Shown piece by piece: positions 1 through 9,006 of a stretch of DNA of 32,096 nucleotides. The translations under genes were made by a program, and so were the position numbers. Location: contig NZ_BTPU01000072.1 in assembly GCF_036985595.1 (NCBI RefSeq), positions 1 to 32,096 of the forward strand. Reading direction: 5' to 3'. Below the pieces are notes generated by a model that ran no database searches, was not told where the DNA came from, and was given only the letters and a program-made list of their open reading frames with translations. Numbering within the stretch: position 1 is the first letter of the stretch; each line of letters begins with the position of its first letter. The DNA is from Vallitalea maricola. Its GTDB lineage: Bacteria; Bacillota; Clostridia; Lachnospirales; Vallitaleaceae.

Positions 1-477
1 CACACTTTTCTTTTTTATGTCTTTTTTAGGATATAGTTTAAATAATTAATTCTATCGTATAATATTCTATTTATTCTATAAAATTTATTATAAATTCCTT
101 GATTTTATAAGTTTTTAATGGTTTAATAGATTCGAATGAAGTAAAGCCTTCCAACTTTACTATAATAATACAATATTATTCTTTACTACTTCATAGCAAT
201 AAATTACCATTAATCATTAACATATTCCAAAACATTGAATTTATTTTCAAAAACGATGTATATAAATTAATGCTAAACCAAAAAATAATTGCAGCAAGGA
301 TTAGAAATGAAGATATTTCTTTTTGATATTGCAAAAATAATTGCTAAATGTTAATTTATATTAAGTAAAACATTAAAAAACGAATAAATCAAAAACAGAA
401 CTTGCAAAATTGCATAAAATATATTACAATATGTTTAATTGCAAAATGTAATAATAATAAAAGGGTGGTGTTTGTAC
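1..477. other. AT-rich intergenic region upstream of the aminotransferase gene
   Basis: No convincing gene was found. Two short hairpins are visible. GTAAAG (141-146) can pair with CTTTAC (155-160), with no T-run after it. AGAAAT (303-308) can pair with ATTTCT (315-320), followed by TTTT, which is a weak terminator-like structure. The rest is AT-rich and probably holds the promoter of the aminotransferase gene, but I cannot place a convincing -35/-10 pair. Confidence 0.4.
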
Positions 478-1671
478 ATGATATTATCAAGTAAAGGTCT
501 AGATATAAAACCTTCATCAACATTAGAAATAACAGCAAAAGCCAAGCAAATGAAAGCTGATGGGATAGATGTAGTAGGATTTGGTGCAGGCGAACCAGAT
601 TTTGATACACCAGATCATATAAAACAAGCTGCTATAGAGGCAATAAATGAAGGATTTACTAAATATACACCTGCTTCAGGTATACTTCCATTAAAAAATG
701 CTATATGCAAGAAGTTAGAAGCAGATAACAAGGTTTCATATAAACCAAGCCAAATTGTTGTAAGTAATGGAGCAAAGCATTCCTTAACTAATACATTTAT
801 GGCAATTTTAAATCCTGGTGATGAAGTTATTATACCAGCTCCATTCTGGTTAAGTTACGTTCAAATGGTTAAGATAGCTGATGGAGTACCAGTAGTAGTA
901 AAGACAAGTAAAGAGAATAATTATAAAGCAACTATGGAAGATTTGAAAAATGCATTAACTGATAAGACAAAAGCTATTTTAATTAATAGTCCAAGTAATC
1001 CAACAGGTATGGTGTATTCAGAGGAAGAGCTTAAAAAAGTTGCTGAATTTGCAGTAGAGAATGATTTATTCGTCATATCTGATGAAATATATGAAAAACT
1101 TATTTATGGTAATGAGAAGCATATAAGTATCGCTTCATTTAATGAAGATATTTATAATAGAACAATAATTATAAATGGTGTTTCTAAAAGTTATGCTATG
1201 ACTGGTTGGAGAATTGGTTATGCAGCTGCTCCAGAACAAATAGCTAAAATTATGTCTAATATTCAAAGCCATGCTTCATCTAATCCAAACTCAATTGCTC
1301 AGAAAGCTGCTTTAGCTGCAATTAGTGGTTCACAAGAATGTGTTGATAAAATGAAAACTCAATTTGATAAAAGAAGAGAATACATGTATGATAGGGTTTC
1401 CAAAATGCCATATGTCTCTGCAATCAAACCTCAAGGTGCATTTTATGTTTTTGTTGATTTGGACAGCGCACTAGGAAAGAAATACAAAGGTGAAGTTATT
1501 GAAAATGCCAATATCTTTGCAAAGCTATTGTTGGATAATGAAAAGGTTGCTGTAGTACCATGTACTGATTTTGGTTATGATACTCATTTTAGACTATCTT
1601 ATGCTATAGCTATGGAAAATATAGAAAAAGGTCTAGATAGAATAGAAAATTTCCTTAATAATTTACAATAA
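478..1671 (+). CDS. Pyridoxal-phosphate aminotransferase, aspartate aminotransferase type
   Basis: A fold-type I PLP aminotransferase of about 397 aa, the usual length for class I aspartate aminotransferases of the AspB/AspC type. It would move the amino group between aspartate and 2-oxoglutarate in the cytosol. Visible motifs are the early GFGAGEPDFDTP block, NSPSNPTG, the SDEIYEKLIYG block with the PLP-binding Asp, and SKSYAMTGWRIGY with the Schiff-base lysine near residue 237. An upstream TTG at 439 keeps the frame open, but the ribosome binding site GGGTGGTG (463-470) lies correctly for the ATG at 478, so the shorter form is preferred. A rho-independent terminator follows at once, so it is probably monocistronic. 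The exact amino donor cannot be fixed from sequence, because relatives include aromatic and alanine transaminases. Confidence 0.9.
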   Translation: MILSSKGLDIKPSSTLEITAKAKQMKADGIDVVGFGAGEPDFDTPDHIKQAAIEAINEGFTKYTPASGILPLKNAICKKLEADNKVSYKPSQIVVSNGAKHSLTNTFMAILNPGDEVIIPAPFWLSYVQMVKIADGVPVVVKTSKENNYKATMEDLKNALTDKTKAILINSPSNPTGMVYSEEELKKVAEFAVENDLFVISDEIYEKLIYGNEKHISIASFNEDIYNRTIIINGVSKSYAMTGWRIGYAAAPEQIAKIMSNIQSHASSNPNSIAQKAALAAISGSQECVDKMKTQFDKRREYMYDRVSKMPYVSAIKPQGAFYVFVDLDSALGKKYKGEVIENANIFAKLLLDNEKVAVVPCTDFGYDTHFRLSYAIAMENIEKGLDRIENFLNNLQ

Positions 1672-1690
1672 GATAAGATTGTATATATAA

Positions 1691-1727
1691 AGAGGGCAGT
1701 TTCAAATTTTGAAACCGCTCTTTTGTT
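1691..1727 (+). terminator. Rho-independent terminator after the aminotransferase gene
   Basis: An imperfect hairpin (AGAGGGCAGTTTCAAA with TTTGAAACCGCTCT) is followed by TTTTGTTTT, starting 20 nt after the stop codon. Confidence 0.85.
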
Positions 1728-1889
1728 TTGGTTACTTTTTGTGATAAAACAAACTTTTTACTTGCCTAACTTATGTTTTTATTTTATGATATAATAGGTT
1801 ATGGAAAATATATTAAACTTATTTTAAATAAATTTATTTTTACTTTAGTGGATTAATTATCTTAATAATATACTGAAAGGATGATATAG

Positions 1890-3320
1890 TTGTATAATGT
1901 TTATGAAACCCCATTAGGAGCTAGATATGCAAGTAAAGAAATGTTATATCTCTTTTCTCCAGACAAAAAATTCAAAACATGGAGAAAGTTATGGATAGCA
2001 CTTGCAGAAGCTGAAAAAGAGTTAGGTATTGATATTAGTGATGAGCAAATAAATGAGTTAAAGAAGTTTAAGGATGATATTAATTATGATGTAGCAAAAG
2101 AAAGAGAAAAAATCGTTCGTCATGACGTTATGTCACATGTTTATGCCTATGGGTGCCAAGCACAGGCAGCTAAACCTATAATTCATTTAGGAGCCACTAG
2201 CTGTTATGTAGGAGATAATACAGATATAATAATTATGACAGAAGCACTAAAACTAATAAAAGATAAATTGGTCAACGTTATAGATAAATTAGCGAAATTC
2301 GCTATAGAATATAAAGATATGCCTACACTAGGATTTACTCATTATCAACCAGCTCAGTTAACTACTGTTGGTAAAAGAGCATGCTTATGGTTGGAAGACT
2401 TGATAATGGATTATGAAGATGTTGAACATCAGTTGAATAAAGCTAAACTCAGAGGAGTAAAAGGTACTACTGGTACTCAAGCGAGTTTCCTTAACCTTTT
2501 TGAAGGTAATCATGAAAAAGTTAAAGAATTAGACAAACTAGTTGCATCAAAATTAGGATATGATGATACATTCCCTGTAACAGGACAAACTTATCCAAGA
2601 AAACTTGACTCACAAATGTTGAATGTATTAAGTACCATTGCACAATCAGCATATAAATTCAGTAATGATATTAGATTATTACAGAATCTAAAAGAAATAG
2701 AAGAACCATTTGAAAAAAGTCAGATAGGATCATCTGCTATGGCTTACAAAAGAAATCCTATGAGAAGTGAAAGGATATCATCTTTAGCTAGACATATCAT
2801 ATGTAATGCACTTAATCCAGCTATTACAGCTTCAACACAATGGTTCGAGAGAACTCTTGATGATAGTGCTAATAAAAGATTATCTGTACCAGAAGCATTC
2901 TTGGCTACAGATGCAGTTTTAGAGATATTCATGAATGTAGTTGATGGTCTTGTAGTATATGATAAAGTAATTCATCAAAGAATCATGAGTGAGTTACCTT
3001 TTATGGCTACTGAAACTATTCTCATGGAAGGTGTAAAACGTGGTGGAGATAGACAAGAATTACATGAGAAGATAAGAGTATTATCTATGGAAGCTGGTAA
3101 ACAGGTTAAGATGGAAGGTAAGAAAAATGACCTGATAGAGCGTATTTTAGCTGATGGAACATTTGGAATGAGTGAAGAGGAAATATTATCAATCTTACAA
3201 CCAGAAAATTTCATTGGAAGAGCTCCAGAGCAAGTTGAAGATTTTATTGCTAACTATGTTAAAGCCATATTAGATCAAAACAAAGATATATTAGGAAAAA
3301 CTGCTGAATTAAATGTTTAA
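1890..3320 (+). CDS. purB: Adenylosuccinate lyase
   Basis: PurB catalyses two steps of purine synthesis: release of fumarate from SAICAR to give AICAR, and from adenylosuccinate to give AMP. The 476-aa protein is full length for the longer clostridial form. Visible motifs are RHDVMSHV (about 77-84), HLGATS (99-104), THYQPAQ (150-156) and the fumarase/aspartase superfamily signature GSSAMAYKRNP (about 280-290), whose flexible loop carries the catalytic serine. The start is TTG at 1890: GAAAGGA at 1874-1880 is at suitable distance, while the nearby ATG at 1881 runs into a stop after two codons. It lies alone between two gaps, not in a pur operon. The function call is firm and the TTG start is well supported. 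Confidence 0.96.
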   Translation: MYNVYETPLGARYASKEMLYLFSPDKKFKTWRKLWIALAEAEKELGIDISDEQINELKKFKDDINYDVAKEREKIVRHDVMSHVYAYGCQAQAAKPIIHLGATSCYVGDNTDIIIMTEALKLIKDKLVNVIDKLAKFAIEYKDMPTLGFTHYQPAQLTTVGKRACLWLEDLIMDYEDVEHQLNKAKLRGVKGTTGTQASFLNLFEGNHEKVKELDKLVASKLGYDDTFPVTGQTYPRKLDSQMLNVLSTIAQSAYKFSNDIRLLQNLKEIEEPFEKSQIGSSAMAYKRNPMRSERISSLARHIICNALNPAITASTQWFERTLDDSANKRLSVPEAFLATDAVLEIFMNVVDGLVVYDKVIHQRIMSELPFMATETILMEGVKRGGDRQELHEKIRVLSMEAGKQVKMEGKKNDLIERILADGTFGMSEEEILSILQPENFIGRAPEQVEDFIANYVKAILDQNKDILGKTAELNV

Positions 3321-3395
3321 TAGACATATGTATGTTTTATTTCAATTATATATAGCAGAATTAAATATTAATAGTATATGGAAAAGAGGATGGGT

Positions 3396-4190
3396 ATGGG
3401 TAAAGTAGGATTTATTGGTACAGGAAATATGGGCTATGCTATGATGAAAGGAATTGTAGATAGTCTTAAGGATGTAGAATTATTATATACAGATGTTAAT
3501 AAAAAAAGATTAGAAGAAATTAAGTCAGATATTGGATTTAATTATGTGAATAGTAATGGTGAGTGTGTGGAAAAATCAAAGTATGTTATATTAGCTGTTA
3601 AACCACAGTATTATACGCAAGTACTTGATGATATTAAAGAAGCTATTACTAATCAGCATATAATCATATCTATAGCACCTGGTATTAAGATTGATGATCT
3701 AAAAAATAAACTTGGTAATGAAACAAAAATTGTTAGAGCTATGCCTAATACACCGGCTCTGGTTGGACAAGGCATGAGTGCCATAAGCTTTTCCGATGAT
3801 GATTATGCAGCTGATCAAAAAGACATGGTAACTAGTATTTTTAAGTCTTTTGGTGAGGTGGTAGAACTGCCAGAACATCTTATGAATGCAGTAGTAGCAG
3901 TGTCAGGAAGTTCACCAGCATATGTATATATGTTTATTGAAGCTATGGCCGATGCAGGAGTTTTATTTGGATTACCTAGGGATACATCATACAAATTAGC
4001 GGCTGGGGCTGTTCTTGGTTCAGCTAAGATGGTTTTAGAAACAGGTAAACATCCTGGAGAATTAAAGGATGCTGTATGTTCACCAGGTGGAACAACTATA
4101 GAAGCTGTATCAGAACTTGAAAAAAATGGTTTTAGAAGTGCTGTAATCGAGGCTATGAAGTCCTGCTATAATAAAACCATGTCATTTTAG
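3396..4190 (+). CDS. proC: Pyrroline-5-carboxylate reductase
   Basis: The last step of proline synthesis: NAD(P)H-dependent reduction of 1-pyrroline-5-carboxylate. The protein begins with a Rossmann nucleotide-binding motif (GFIGTGNMG) and has the AVSGSSPAYVYMFIEAMADAG block and the SPGGTTIEAV motif of the P5CR C-terminal dimerisation domain. Three in-frame ATGs exist (3378, 3390, 3396). AGAGGA at 3385-3390 is at proper distance only for 3396, giving 264 aa, a normal family length. The Nudix gene follows 19 bp later and probably shares the transcript. Confidence 0.95.
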   Translation: MGKVGFIGTGNMGYAMMKGIVDSLKDVELLYTDVNKKRLEEIKSDIGFNYVNSNGECVEKSKYVILAVKPQYYTQVLDDIKEAITNQHIIISIAPGIKIDDLKNKLGNETKIVRAMPNTPALVGQGMSAISFSDDDYAADQKDMVTSIFKSFGEVVELPEHLMNAVVAVSGSSPAYVYMFIEAMADAGVLFGLPRDTSYKLAAGAVLGSAKMVLETGKHPGELKDAVCSPGGTTIEAVSELEKNGFRSAVIEAMKSCYNKTMSF

Positions 4191-4209
4191 ATTAAGTAGA
4201 GATTGAGAG

Positions 4210-4761
4210 ATGAAACAAATGGATAAAAAAATCAAACGATTAGATAGAAAAGAAGTATTTAACGGAAAAAGAGTAAGATTAGTAATAGATAAACTAAAAA
4301 TGCCTAATGACAAAGAAGTTAATTGGGAACTTATTACTCATCCTGGTGCAGCAGCAGTAATACCTGTTGATAATGATGGTAATATAATCATGGTTAGACA
4401 ATATAGAAACGCTGCAGATGATTATGTACTTGAAATTCCAGCTGGTGGAGTAGAAGAAGGCGAAGATCCTAGTATATGTGCTAAAAGAGAGTTGGAAGAA
4501 GAAACAGGTTATAAATCTGATAATATCGAGTATCTATTAAAATTTTACTCAAGCATCGGTATAACAGATGAAATGATAAGTATCTATGTAGCAACAGATT
4601 TGCAGGAATCACAACAGAATCTTGATGATGATGAATACGTAACTATTGAAAAATATAAGCTTGAAAAATTGATTGATATGATTTATTCAGGTCAGATAAC
4701 AGATGGTAAAACCATATCAGGATTGTTAGCTTACAAATGCAAGTTAAATGATATGAAATAA
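4210..4761 (+). CDS. nudF: Nudix hydrolase, probable ADP-ribose pyrophosphatase
   Basis: It hydrolyses ADP-ribose, and perhaps related nucleoside diphosphates, to AMP and ribose-5-phosphate. The complete Nudix box GX5EX7REUXEEXGU lies at residues 79-101 (G79, E85, R93, E94, E97, E98, G100). The 183-aa length and the VRQYRNAADDYVLEIPAGG lead-in to the box match the YqkG/NudF subgroup. The gene lies just before spoIIM, as in Bacillus subtilis, which supports the NudF name. The start may be 4210 or the in-frame ATG at 4219; the ribosome binding site is weak for both. A strong terminator follows. Confidence 0.88.
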   Translation: MKQMDKKIKRLDRKEVFNGKRVRLVIDKLKMPNDKEVNWELITHPGAAAVIPVDNDGNIIMVRQYRNAADDYVLEIPAGGVEEGEDPSICAKRELEEETGYKSDNIEYLLKFYSSIGITDEMISIYVATDLQESQQNLDDDEYVTIEKYKLEKLIDMIYSGQITDGKTISGLLAYKCKLNDMK

Positions 4762-4779
4762 TAATATTAGATAATTTTG

Positions 4780-4832
4780 AAAAGTCTTAGATTGTTAATA
4801 TAATTAGAATTATATTAATCTAAGACTTTTTT
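4780..4832 (+). terminator. Long hairpin terminator after nudF
   Basis: AAAGTCTTAGATT (4781-4793) pairs with AATCTAAGACTTT (4817-4829). An inner stem AATATAATT (4797-4805) with AATTATATT (4808-4816) extends it. A run of T follows. It is an unusually long, nearly continuous stem. Confidence 0.9.
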
Positions 4833-4880
4833 ACTATATTTGTAGATTTGATTAAAATTTTATTTTCTAAGTACAAGCAC

Positions 4881-4909
4881 TCATATAATTAATTTTTTGT
4901 TCATATATT
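4881..4909 (+). promoter_or_regulatory. Possible sigma-E-like promoter of spoIIM
   Basis: An ATATAA-like -35 near 4883-4888 and CATATATT at 4902-4909 are about 13 nt apart, resembling the sporulation sigma-E pattern (ATATT, 14 nt, CATACAnT). spoIIM is sigma-E dependent in Bacillus. In DNA this AT-rich the match could be chance. Confidence 0.28.
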
Positions 4910-4990
4910 AGTTTATATACAGAATGATTATTCAATAAAAAGCAAGAACGAAGATATCAATAAAGTTATATAAATTAAGGAGAGATTTGA

Positions 4991-5614
4991 GTGACTAATG
5001 TATTAGGAAAATATAGAAAAAAAATAAGCGTTTTTAAAATACAGTTCATACTATTTTTGATAGCTATAGCAGTAGGGTCATTGTTTGCCAATAATCTAAA
5101 TGGTAATAGGATTGAAGAATACAAGTTATTGTCAAGTTATTTTATTACTAAATTCCCATCTAGCGATTATCTTAATATTGAATTATTCAAATTTATCATA
5201 TGGAAGAGAATCAAATTGATTCTTGGTATTTGGATACTTGGATTCACTTTTTTTGAAATTATAATAAATTATATTATAGTTATATATTTTGGTTTCAGCA
5301 TTGGTTTTATATTTTCCATAGGACTTATGACTAATGGATTCAAAGGTTATTTGATGTACATAATACTTTTATTACCTCAATACACATTTTATATTCCAGT
5401 AATGATATACCTCATAGTGAAAAGTACTAATTTCTGTTCTAATTTGTATAGTCATAGAAGTAGAACAAGAGGTTTTAATATAAATAAACAAATGTTTATA
5501 GAATATTTTTTTGTCCTTGTAATATGCATAATATTCACCATTGTAGGGGGTATCATGGAAACTTACGTAAACCCTCAATTAGTAAAATGGTACATTTCTG
5601 CCATAAATTTGTAA
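4991..5614 (+). CDS. spoIIM: Stage II sporulation protein M
   Basis: SpoIIM is part of the SpoIID-SpoIIM-SpoIIP machine that thins septal peptidoglycan and drives engulfment of the forespore. The 207-aa protein is almost wholly hydrophobic, with about five membrane segments (about residues 16-34, 70-92, 94-114, 118-143 and 170-190), and ends in the METYVNPQLV block typical of SpoIIM. The start is GTG at 4991, six nt after AAGGAGAG. Position between nudF and xerD matches the Bacillus arrangement. Together with dacF it marks the host as a spore former. Confidence 0.9.
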   Translation: MTNVLGKYRKKISVFKIQFILFLIAIAVGSLFANNLNGNRIEEYKLLSSYFITKFPSSDYLNIELFKFIIWKRIKLILGIWILGFTFFEIIINYIIVIYFGFSIGFIFSIGLMTNGFKGYLMYIILLLPQYTFYIPVMIYLIVKSTNFCSNLYSHRSRTRGFNINKQMFIEYFFVLVICIIFTIVGGIMETYVNPQLVKWYISAINL

Positions 5615-5685
5615 AAAATATTCGACTTTTGGAGTAAAATATATTATAATCAAATGTATATGAAGTACTGCAAAGGAAGAAAATA

Positions 5686-6567
5686 ATGAGAGAAACTGTA
5701 TCTAAGTTCTTAGACTATTTAAAAACTGAAAAGGGTTCATCCCAAAATACTATAGCATCCTATGAAAGGGATGTTAATAATTTGATTAACTACCTAGAAT
5801 CCAATTCTTTGACCATTGGTAAAATAACTAATACTAATCTTAATTCTTATTTAATTAATTTAGAGAAGATGGGTAGAGCACCATCAACAATATCTAGAAA
5901 TGTTGCTTCAATCCATAGCTATTTTAGATATCTATATAAAAATGATATGATAAAACAGGATCCTTCTAGTAATTTGCTGTCTCCAAAGATAGAAAAAAAA
6001 TTACCTGAAGTATTAACTATGGAAGAAGTAGATATTTTATTAAGTCAGCCAAGTGATAATGACTGCAAAGGTATACGAGATAAAGCGATGTTGGAAGTTT
6101 TGTATGCAACGGGTATACGTGTATCTGAATTAATTAATTTAAAAAAAGACGATATCAATATTAACTTAGGTTATATTAAGTGCAATGATAAGAAAAAAGA
6201 ACGTATTATACCTATGGGAAAAGTATCCAAAGATGCTCTTTCCAATTATTTGGATCATGCAAGAGAGATAATGATAAAAGATCCAGGTGAGGATATTTTA
6301 TTCGTTAGCTGCTTAGGTCATAAAATGAGCAGACAAGGATTTTGGAAGATTGTTAAATCATATGCAAATAAGGCTGGTATATACAAAAAGATTACACCTC
6401 ATATACTTAGGCATTCTTTTGCTACACACCTTGTTGAAAATGGAGCCGATCTTCGTTCAGTACAAGAAATGTTAGGTCACTCGGATATATCTACTACTCA
6501 GATATACGCTAAGATGTCTAATAATAGATTAAAAGAAGTGTATTCTAAAGCTCATCCTAGAGCTTAG
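5686..6567 (+). CDS. xerD: Site-specific tyrosine recombinase XerD
   Basis: XerD works with XerC, or alone in some Firmicutes, to resolve chromosome dimers at dif. The 293-aa protein has the SAM-like core-binding domain (about 1-85) and the catalytic domain (about 105-293). Catalytic residues are all present: R145 in ATGIRVSEL, a lysine near 170, H239 and R242 in TPHILRHSFATH, H265 in MLGHSDI and nucleophile Y274. The ribosome binding site AAAGGAAG precedes the ATG at 5686. Length and position after spoIIM support chromosomal XerD over a phage integrase. Confidence 0.93.
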   Translation: MRETVSKFLDYLKTEKGSSQNTIASYERDVNNLINYLESNSLTIGKITNTNLNSYLINLEKMGRAPSTISRNVASIHSYFRYLYKNDMIKQDPSSNLLSPKIEKKLPEVLTMEEVDILLSQPSDNDCKGIRDKAMLEVLYATGIRVSELINLKKDDININLGYIKCNDKKKERIIPMGKVSKDALSNYLDHAREIMIKDPGEDILFVSCLGHKMSRQGFWKIVKSYANKAGIYKKITPHILRHSFATHLVENGADLRSVQEMLGHSDISTTQIYAKMSNNRLKEVYSKAHPRA

Positions 6568-6592
6568 ATATATGATTATAGATTCTACATAT

Positions 6593-6617
6593 GGCTGCCG
6601 GAAGGCGGCCTTTTATT
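6593..6617 (+). terminator. GC-rich terminator after xerD
   Basis: GGCTGCC, a GGAA tetraloop, GGCGGCC (one G-U pair), then TTTTATT. Confidence 0.9.
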
Positions 6618-6650
6618 GTCTTATTTGAAGTTCTGCTTTTTAAACATATG

Positions 6651-6683
6651 AAATAAAATAGAGGCATTACCTCTTTTATTTTC
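6651..6683. terminator. Second hairpin, possibly bidirectional
   Basis: AAATAAAATAGAGG faces CCTCTTTTATTTT around a CATTA loop, with one bulge. A-rich and T-rich flanks would allow termination in either direction. It backs up the xerD terminator. Confidence 0.6.
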
Positions 6684-6777
6684 TTGCATAATCGCTTATT
6701 ACTTGATAATAATCTATATATTTGATATGCTAATAAAGTAATTATGAGCTTTGAATAATTAGAAAAGAGGAACTATT

Positions 6778-7461
6778 ATGTATAAATTAGTTATACTTGA
6801 TGCTGATGGAACACTATTTAACTATGAAGAAGCTGAAAAATATGCATTATGGGAGTCTTTTAAATTATTTTCTTTTGAAGGGGATATTATAGACATAAGT
6901 AATTGCTATAAAAAGATTAATTTGAATCTATGGTTAGAATTGGAAAAAGGCAATATAACTAAAGAAAAGTTAAGATATGAGAGATTCAGCAGATTATTCA
7001 AGCAATATAAGATTGATTATGACGTCAATAAATTCAGTGACCAATATTTATTGAAATTAGGAGAAAGCAATTTTCTAATAGATGAAGCCGAAGAAGTATG
7101 TAAATATCTTAAAAATAAAGGTTATAAAATAATAATATTAACAAATGGAATAAAAAAAGTACAAGTATCAAGGCTGGAGAAATCTAATATAAAAGATTAT
7201 ATAGATAATATGATAGTCTCAGAAGAAGTAGGAGTAAATAAACCAGACCCAGTCATTTTTGACTATACATTCAATTTGATTGGTCATAACGATAAGAATA
7301 ATGCAATCATGATAGGTGATTCCCTTACTGCTGATATCCAGGGAGGAATCAATCACGGAATTGATACATGCTGGGTCAACTTGAATAACATAGAAAACAC
7401 AACAAATATAATTCCAAAATACGAAATACATTCTTTAGGAGAATTAGCAACTATTTTATAA
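6778..7461 (+). CDS. HAD-family hydrolase, YjjG-type nucleotidase
   Basis: A haloacid-dehalogenase-like phosphatase of 227 aa. Motif I is DADGTLF with D8 (nucleophile) and D10 (acid/base), followed by the helical cap. Motif II is the Thr in ILTNG, motif III the Lys in VNKPDP, and motif IV GDSLTADI. The spacing and the NYEEAE segment after motif I match the YjjG/YfnB group, which dephosphorylates non-canonical pyrimidine nucleotides. The exact substrate is inferred from similarity only. AAAAGAGGAACTATT gives a good ribosome binding site. It is flanked by a terminator upstream and a 119-bp gap downstream, so it is probably its own unit. Confidence 0.8.
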   Translation: MYKLVILDADGTLFNYEEAEKYALWESFKLFSFEGDIIDISNCYKKINLNLWLELEKGNITKEKLRYERFSRLFKQYKIDYDVNKFSDQYLLKLGESNFLIDEAEEVCKYLKNKGYKIIILTNGIKKVQVSRLEKSNIKDYIDNMIVSEEVGVNKPDPVIFDYTFNLIGHNDKNNAIMIGDSLTADIQGGINHGIDTCWVNLNNIENTTNIIPKYEIHSLGELATIL

Positions 7462-7580
7462 ACATAAGTTTAGATTCTATGTATTATTTAATCTTTAATT
7501 ATAAATAACTGAGTTTATGAATAGATATTAGGCTAAATGTAAATATTTTTATAATAGAGATTAATATAAGGAGCTAAACG

Positions 7581-8213
7581 ATGAATAATGATATTTTAAA
7601 GAGAATACCAAAACATATAGGAATTATACCAGATGGTAATAGAAGATGGGCTGTAGGTCATAATATGGACAAAAAAGACGGGTATTTTTATGGCATAGAC
7701 CCAGGATTCAAGTTATATGAAACAATGCTTGAGTATGGTGTCAAGGAAGCAACATTTTATGGTTTTACTCAGGATAATACAAAAAGACCATCTAATCAAA
7801 AAGCAGCATTCATAGAAGCATGTGTTAGTGCTGTTAATAACCTAGCCAATAGAGATGCCAATCTATTAATAGTAGGTAACAGTAAATCAGATGTATTTCC
7901 AAAAGAACTATTGAAATATGCTAATAAAAGAGTGAAATTTGGTAAAGGTCTTATGAACATTAATTTTCTTGTTAATTATGACTGGAAATGGGATCTGAAC
8001 AATGGTATTAATAATATTGCTTCTTCAGATATATCAAGAATAGACCTAATCATCAGATGGGGAGGTAGAAGACGTTTAAGTGGTTTTTTACCTGTACAAT
8101 CAGTATATTCTGATATATATGTCATTGATGAGTATTGGCCTGATTTCAAGAAAGATCATTTCAAGGAAGCTCTTAGATGGTATCAAACAACAGATGTTAC
8201 ATTAGGCGGTTAA
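7581..8213 (+). CDS. Short, divergent cis-prenyltransferase (UppS-like)
   Basis: It belongs to the undecaprenyl diphosphate synthase fold family. The first conserved region is present as PDGNRRWA (D18 matching the metal-binding Asp), and the last as IIRWGGRRRLSGFL...VYSDIY...WPDF. It differs from housekeeping UppS in several places: only 210 aa against about 240-255; the FSSENW block reads FTQDNT (acid kept as D65, Trp lost); GGEHR reads GGRRR (R163); and the Mg-binding Glu of region V is an Asp (D178). It could make a short-chain product, act as a partner subunit, or have lost activity. Ribosome binding site AAGGAG precedes the ATG. The metallopeptidase gene starts 14 nt after its stop, so they are probably co-transcribed. 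Confidence 0.75.
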   Translation: MNNDILKRIPKHIGIIPDGNRRWAVGHNMDKKDGYFYGIDPGFKLYETMLEYGVKEATFYGFTQDNTKRPSNQKAAFIEACVSAVNNLANRDANLLIVGNSKSDVFPKELLKYANKRVKFGKGLMNINFLVNYDWKWDLNNGINNIASSDISRIDLIIRWGGRRRLSGFLPVQSVYSDIYVIDEYWPDFKKDHFKEALRWYQTTDVTLGG

Positions 8214-8227
8214 TAAGGGAGAGCGCA

Positions 8228-8932
8228 ATGGAATTTTATTATGATTCTAGAAAGATTGAATATACCATCAAATATAGTAAGCGTAAGACGATTGCAATTC
8301 ATATTGAACCTTCAAACAATATCATTGTAAAAGCTCCAATAGATATGGATAGGAACAGGCTCAAGGAATTAGTGGAGAGCAAAGGTAAATGGATTTCTAA
8401 CAAATTGGAAGAATCCAATGATTATAAGATACAAAAGAGGACTTATAAAAATGGTGAATTATTTTTATTTCTAGGTAAAGAATATCCATTAGAACTGATG
8501 ATAGATGAAACAGCTAATGTTATGAGCGTAGAGATTATAAATAATTCACTTAGAATAATTACCAATACAGAAGATAAAGACAGTATAAAGAATCTCTTAG
8601 AAGAATTTTATAAAAAGCAAACCAGAATAATTATTAAAGATAGAATAAAATATTACCAAAAATATTTTATTGTCAGACCCAATAATATTAGAATTAAGAA
8701 ACAAAAAACAAGATGGGGAAGTTGTAGTTCGTTGAAAAACTTGAATTTCAATCTAAAATTATCAATGGCTAAACTCTCTGTTATTGATTACATAGTAGTT
8801 CATGAGATGAGTCATTTGATACATCTTAATCATTCAAAAGATTTTTGGAACTTAGTGAAAAGTGTTTTACCTAATTATAAGGATGAGAAAGATTGGTTAA
8901 AACATAACGGTAGAAGATTAACGTTAGATTAA
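8228..8932 (+). CDS. YgjP-like zinc metallopeptidase domain protein
   Basis: A 234-aa M48-family-like protein of the YgjP/DUF45 group. The C-terminal half has the family's KTRWGSCSS motif (about 160-168), the zinc-binding HEMSH (192-196) and a third ligand in NHSKDFW (H202). The N-terminal half is beta-rich (about 1-100). No signal peptide is seen, so it is cytosolic. The frame is open upstream to 8177, inside the preceding gene, but AAGGGAGAG just before the ATG at 8228 fixes the start. The group's substrate is unknown. In many genomes such genes sit near restriction or repair genes; here the partner is the UppS-like gene. Confidence 0.85.
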   Translation: MEFYYDSRKIEYTIKYSKRKTIAIHIEPSNNIIVKAPIDMDRNRLKELVESKGKWISNKLEESNDYKIQKRTYKNGELFLFLGKEYPLELMIDETANVMSVEIINNSLRIITNTEDKDSIKNLLEEFYKKQTRIIIKDRIKYYQKYFIVRPNNIRIKKQKTRWGSCSSLKNLNFNLKLSMAKLSVIDYIVVHEMSHLIHLNHSKDFWNLVKSVLPNYKDEKDWLKHNGRRLTLD

Positions 8933-9006
8933 ATTTAATATGACTGCATGAAATTAAAGGTGGGAAATTTGAGTAAATTACAATAGAAAAGGGGAGTAAC
9001 AGAATT

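Noticed and set aside
439..477. Longer N-terminus of the aminotransferase from TTG at 439
   Set aside because: The ribosome binding site at 463-470 lies inside this extension and fits the ATG at 478.
8177..8227. Upstream start of the YgjP-like gene
   Set aside because: It would overlap the preceding gene; AAGGGAGAG directly before 8228 marks the true start.
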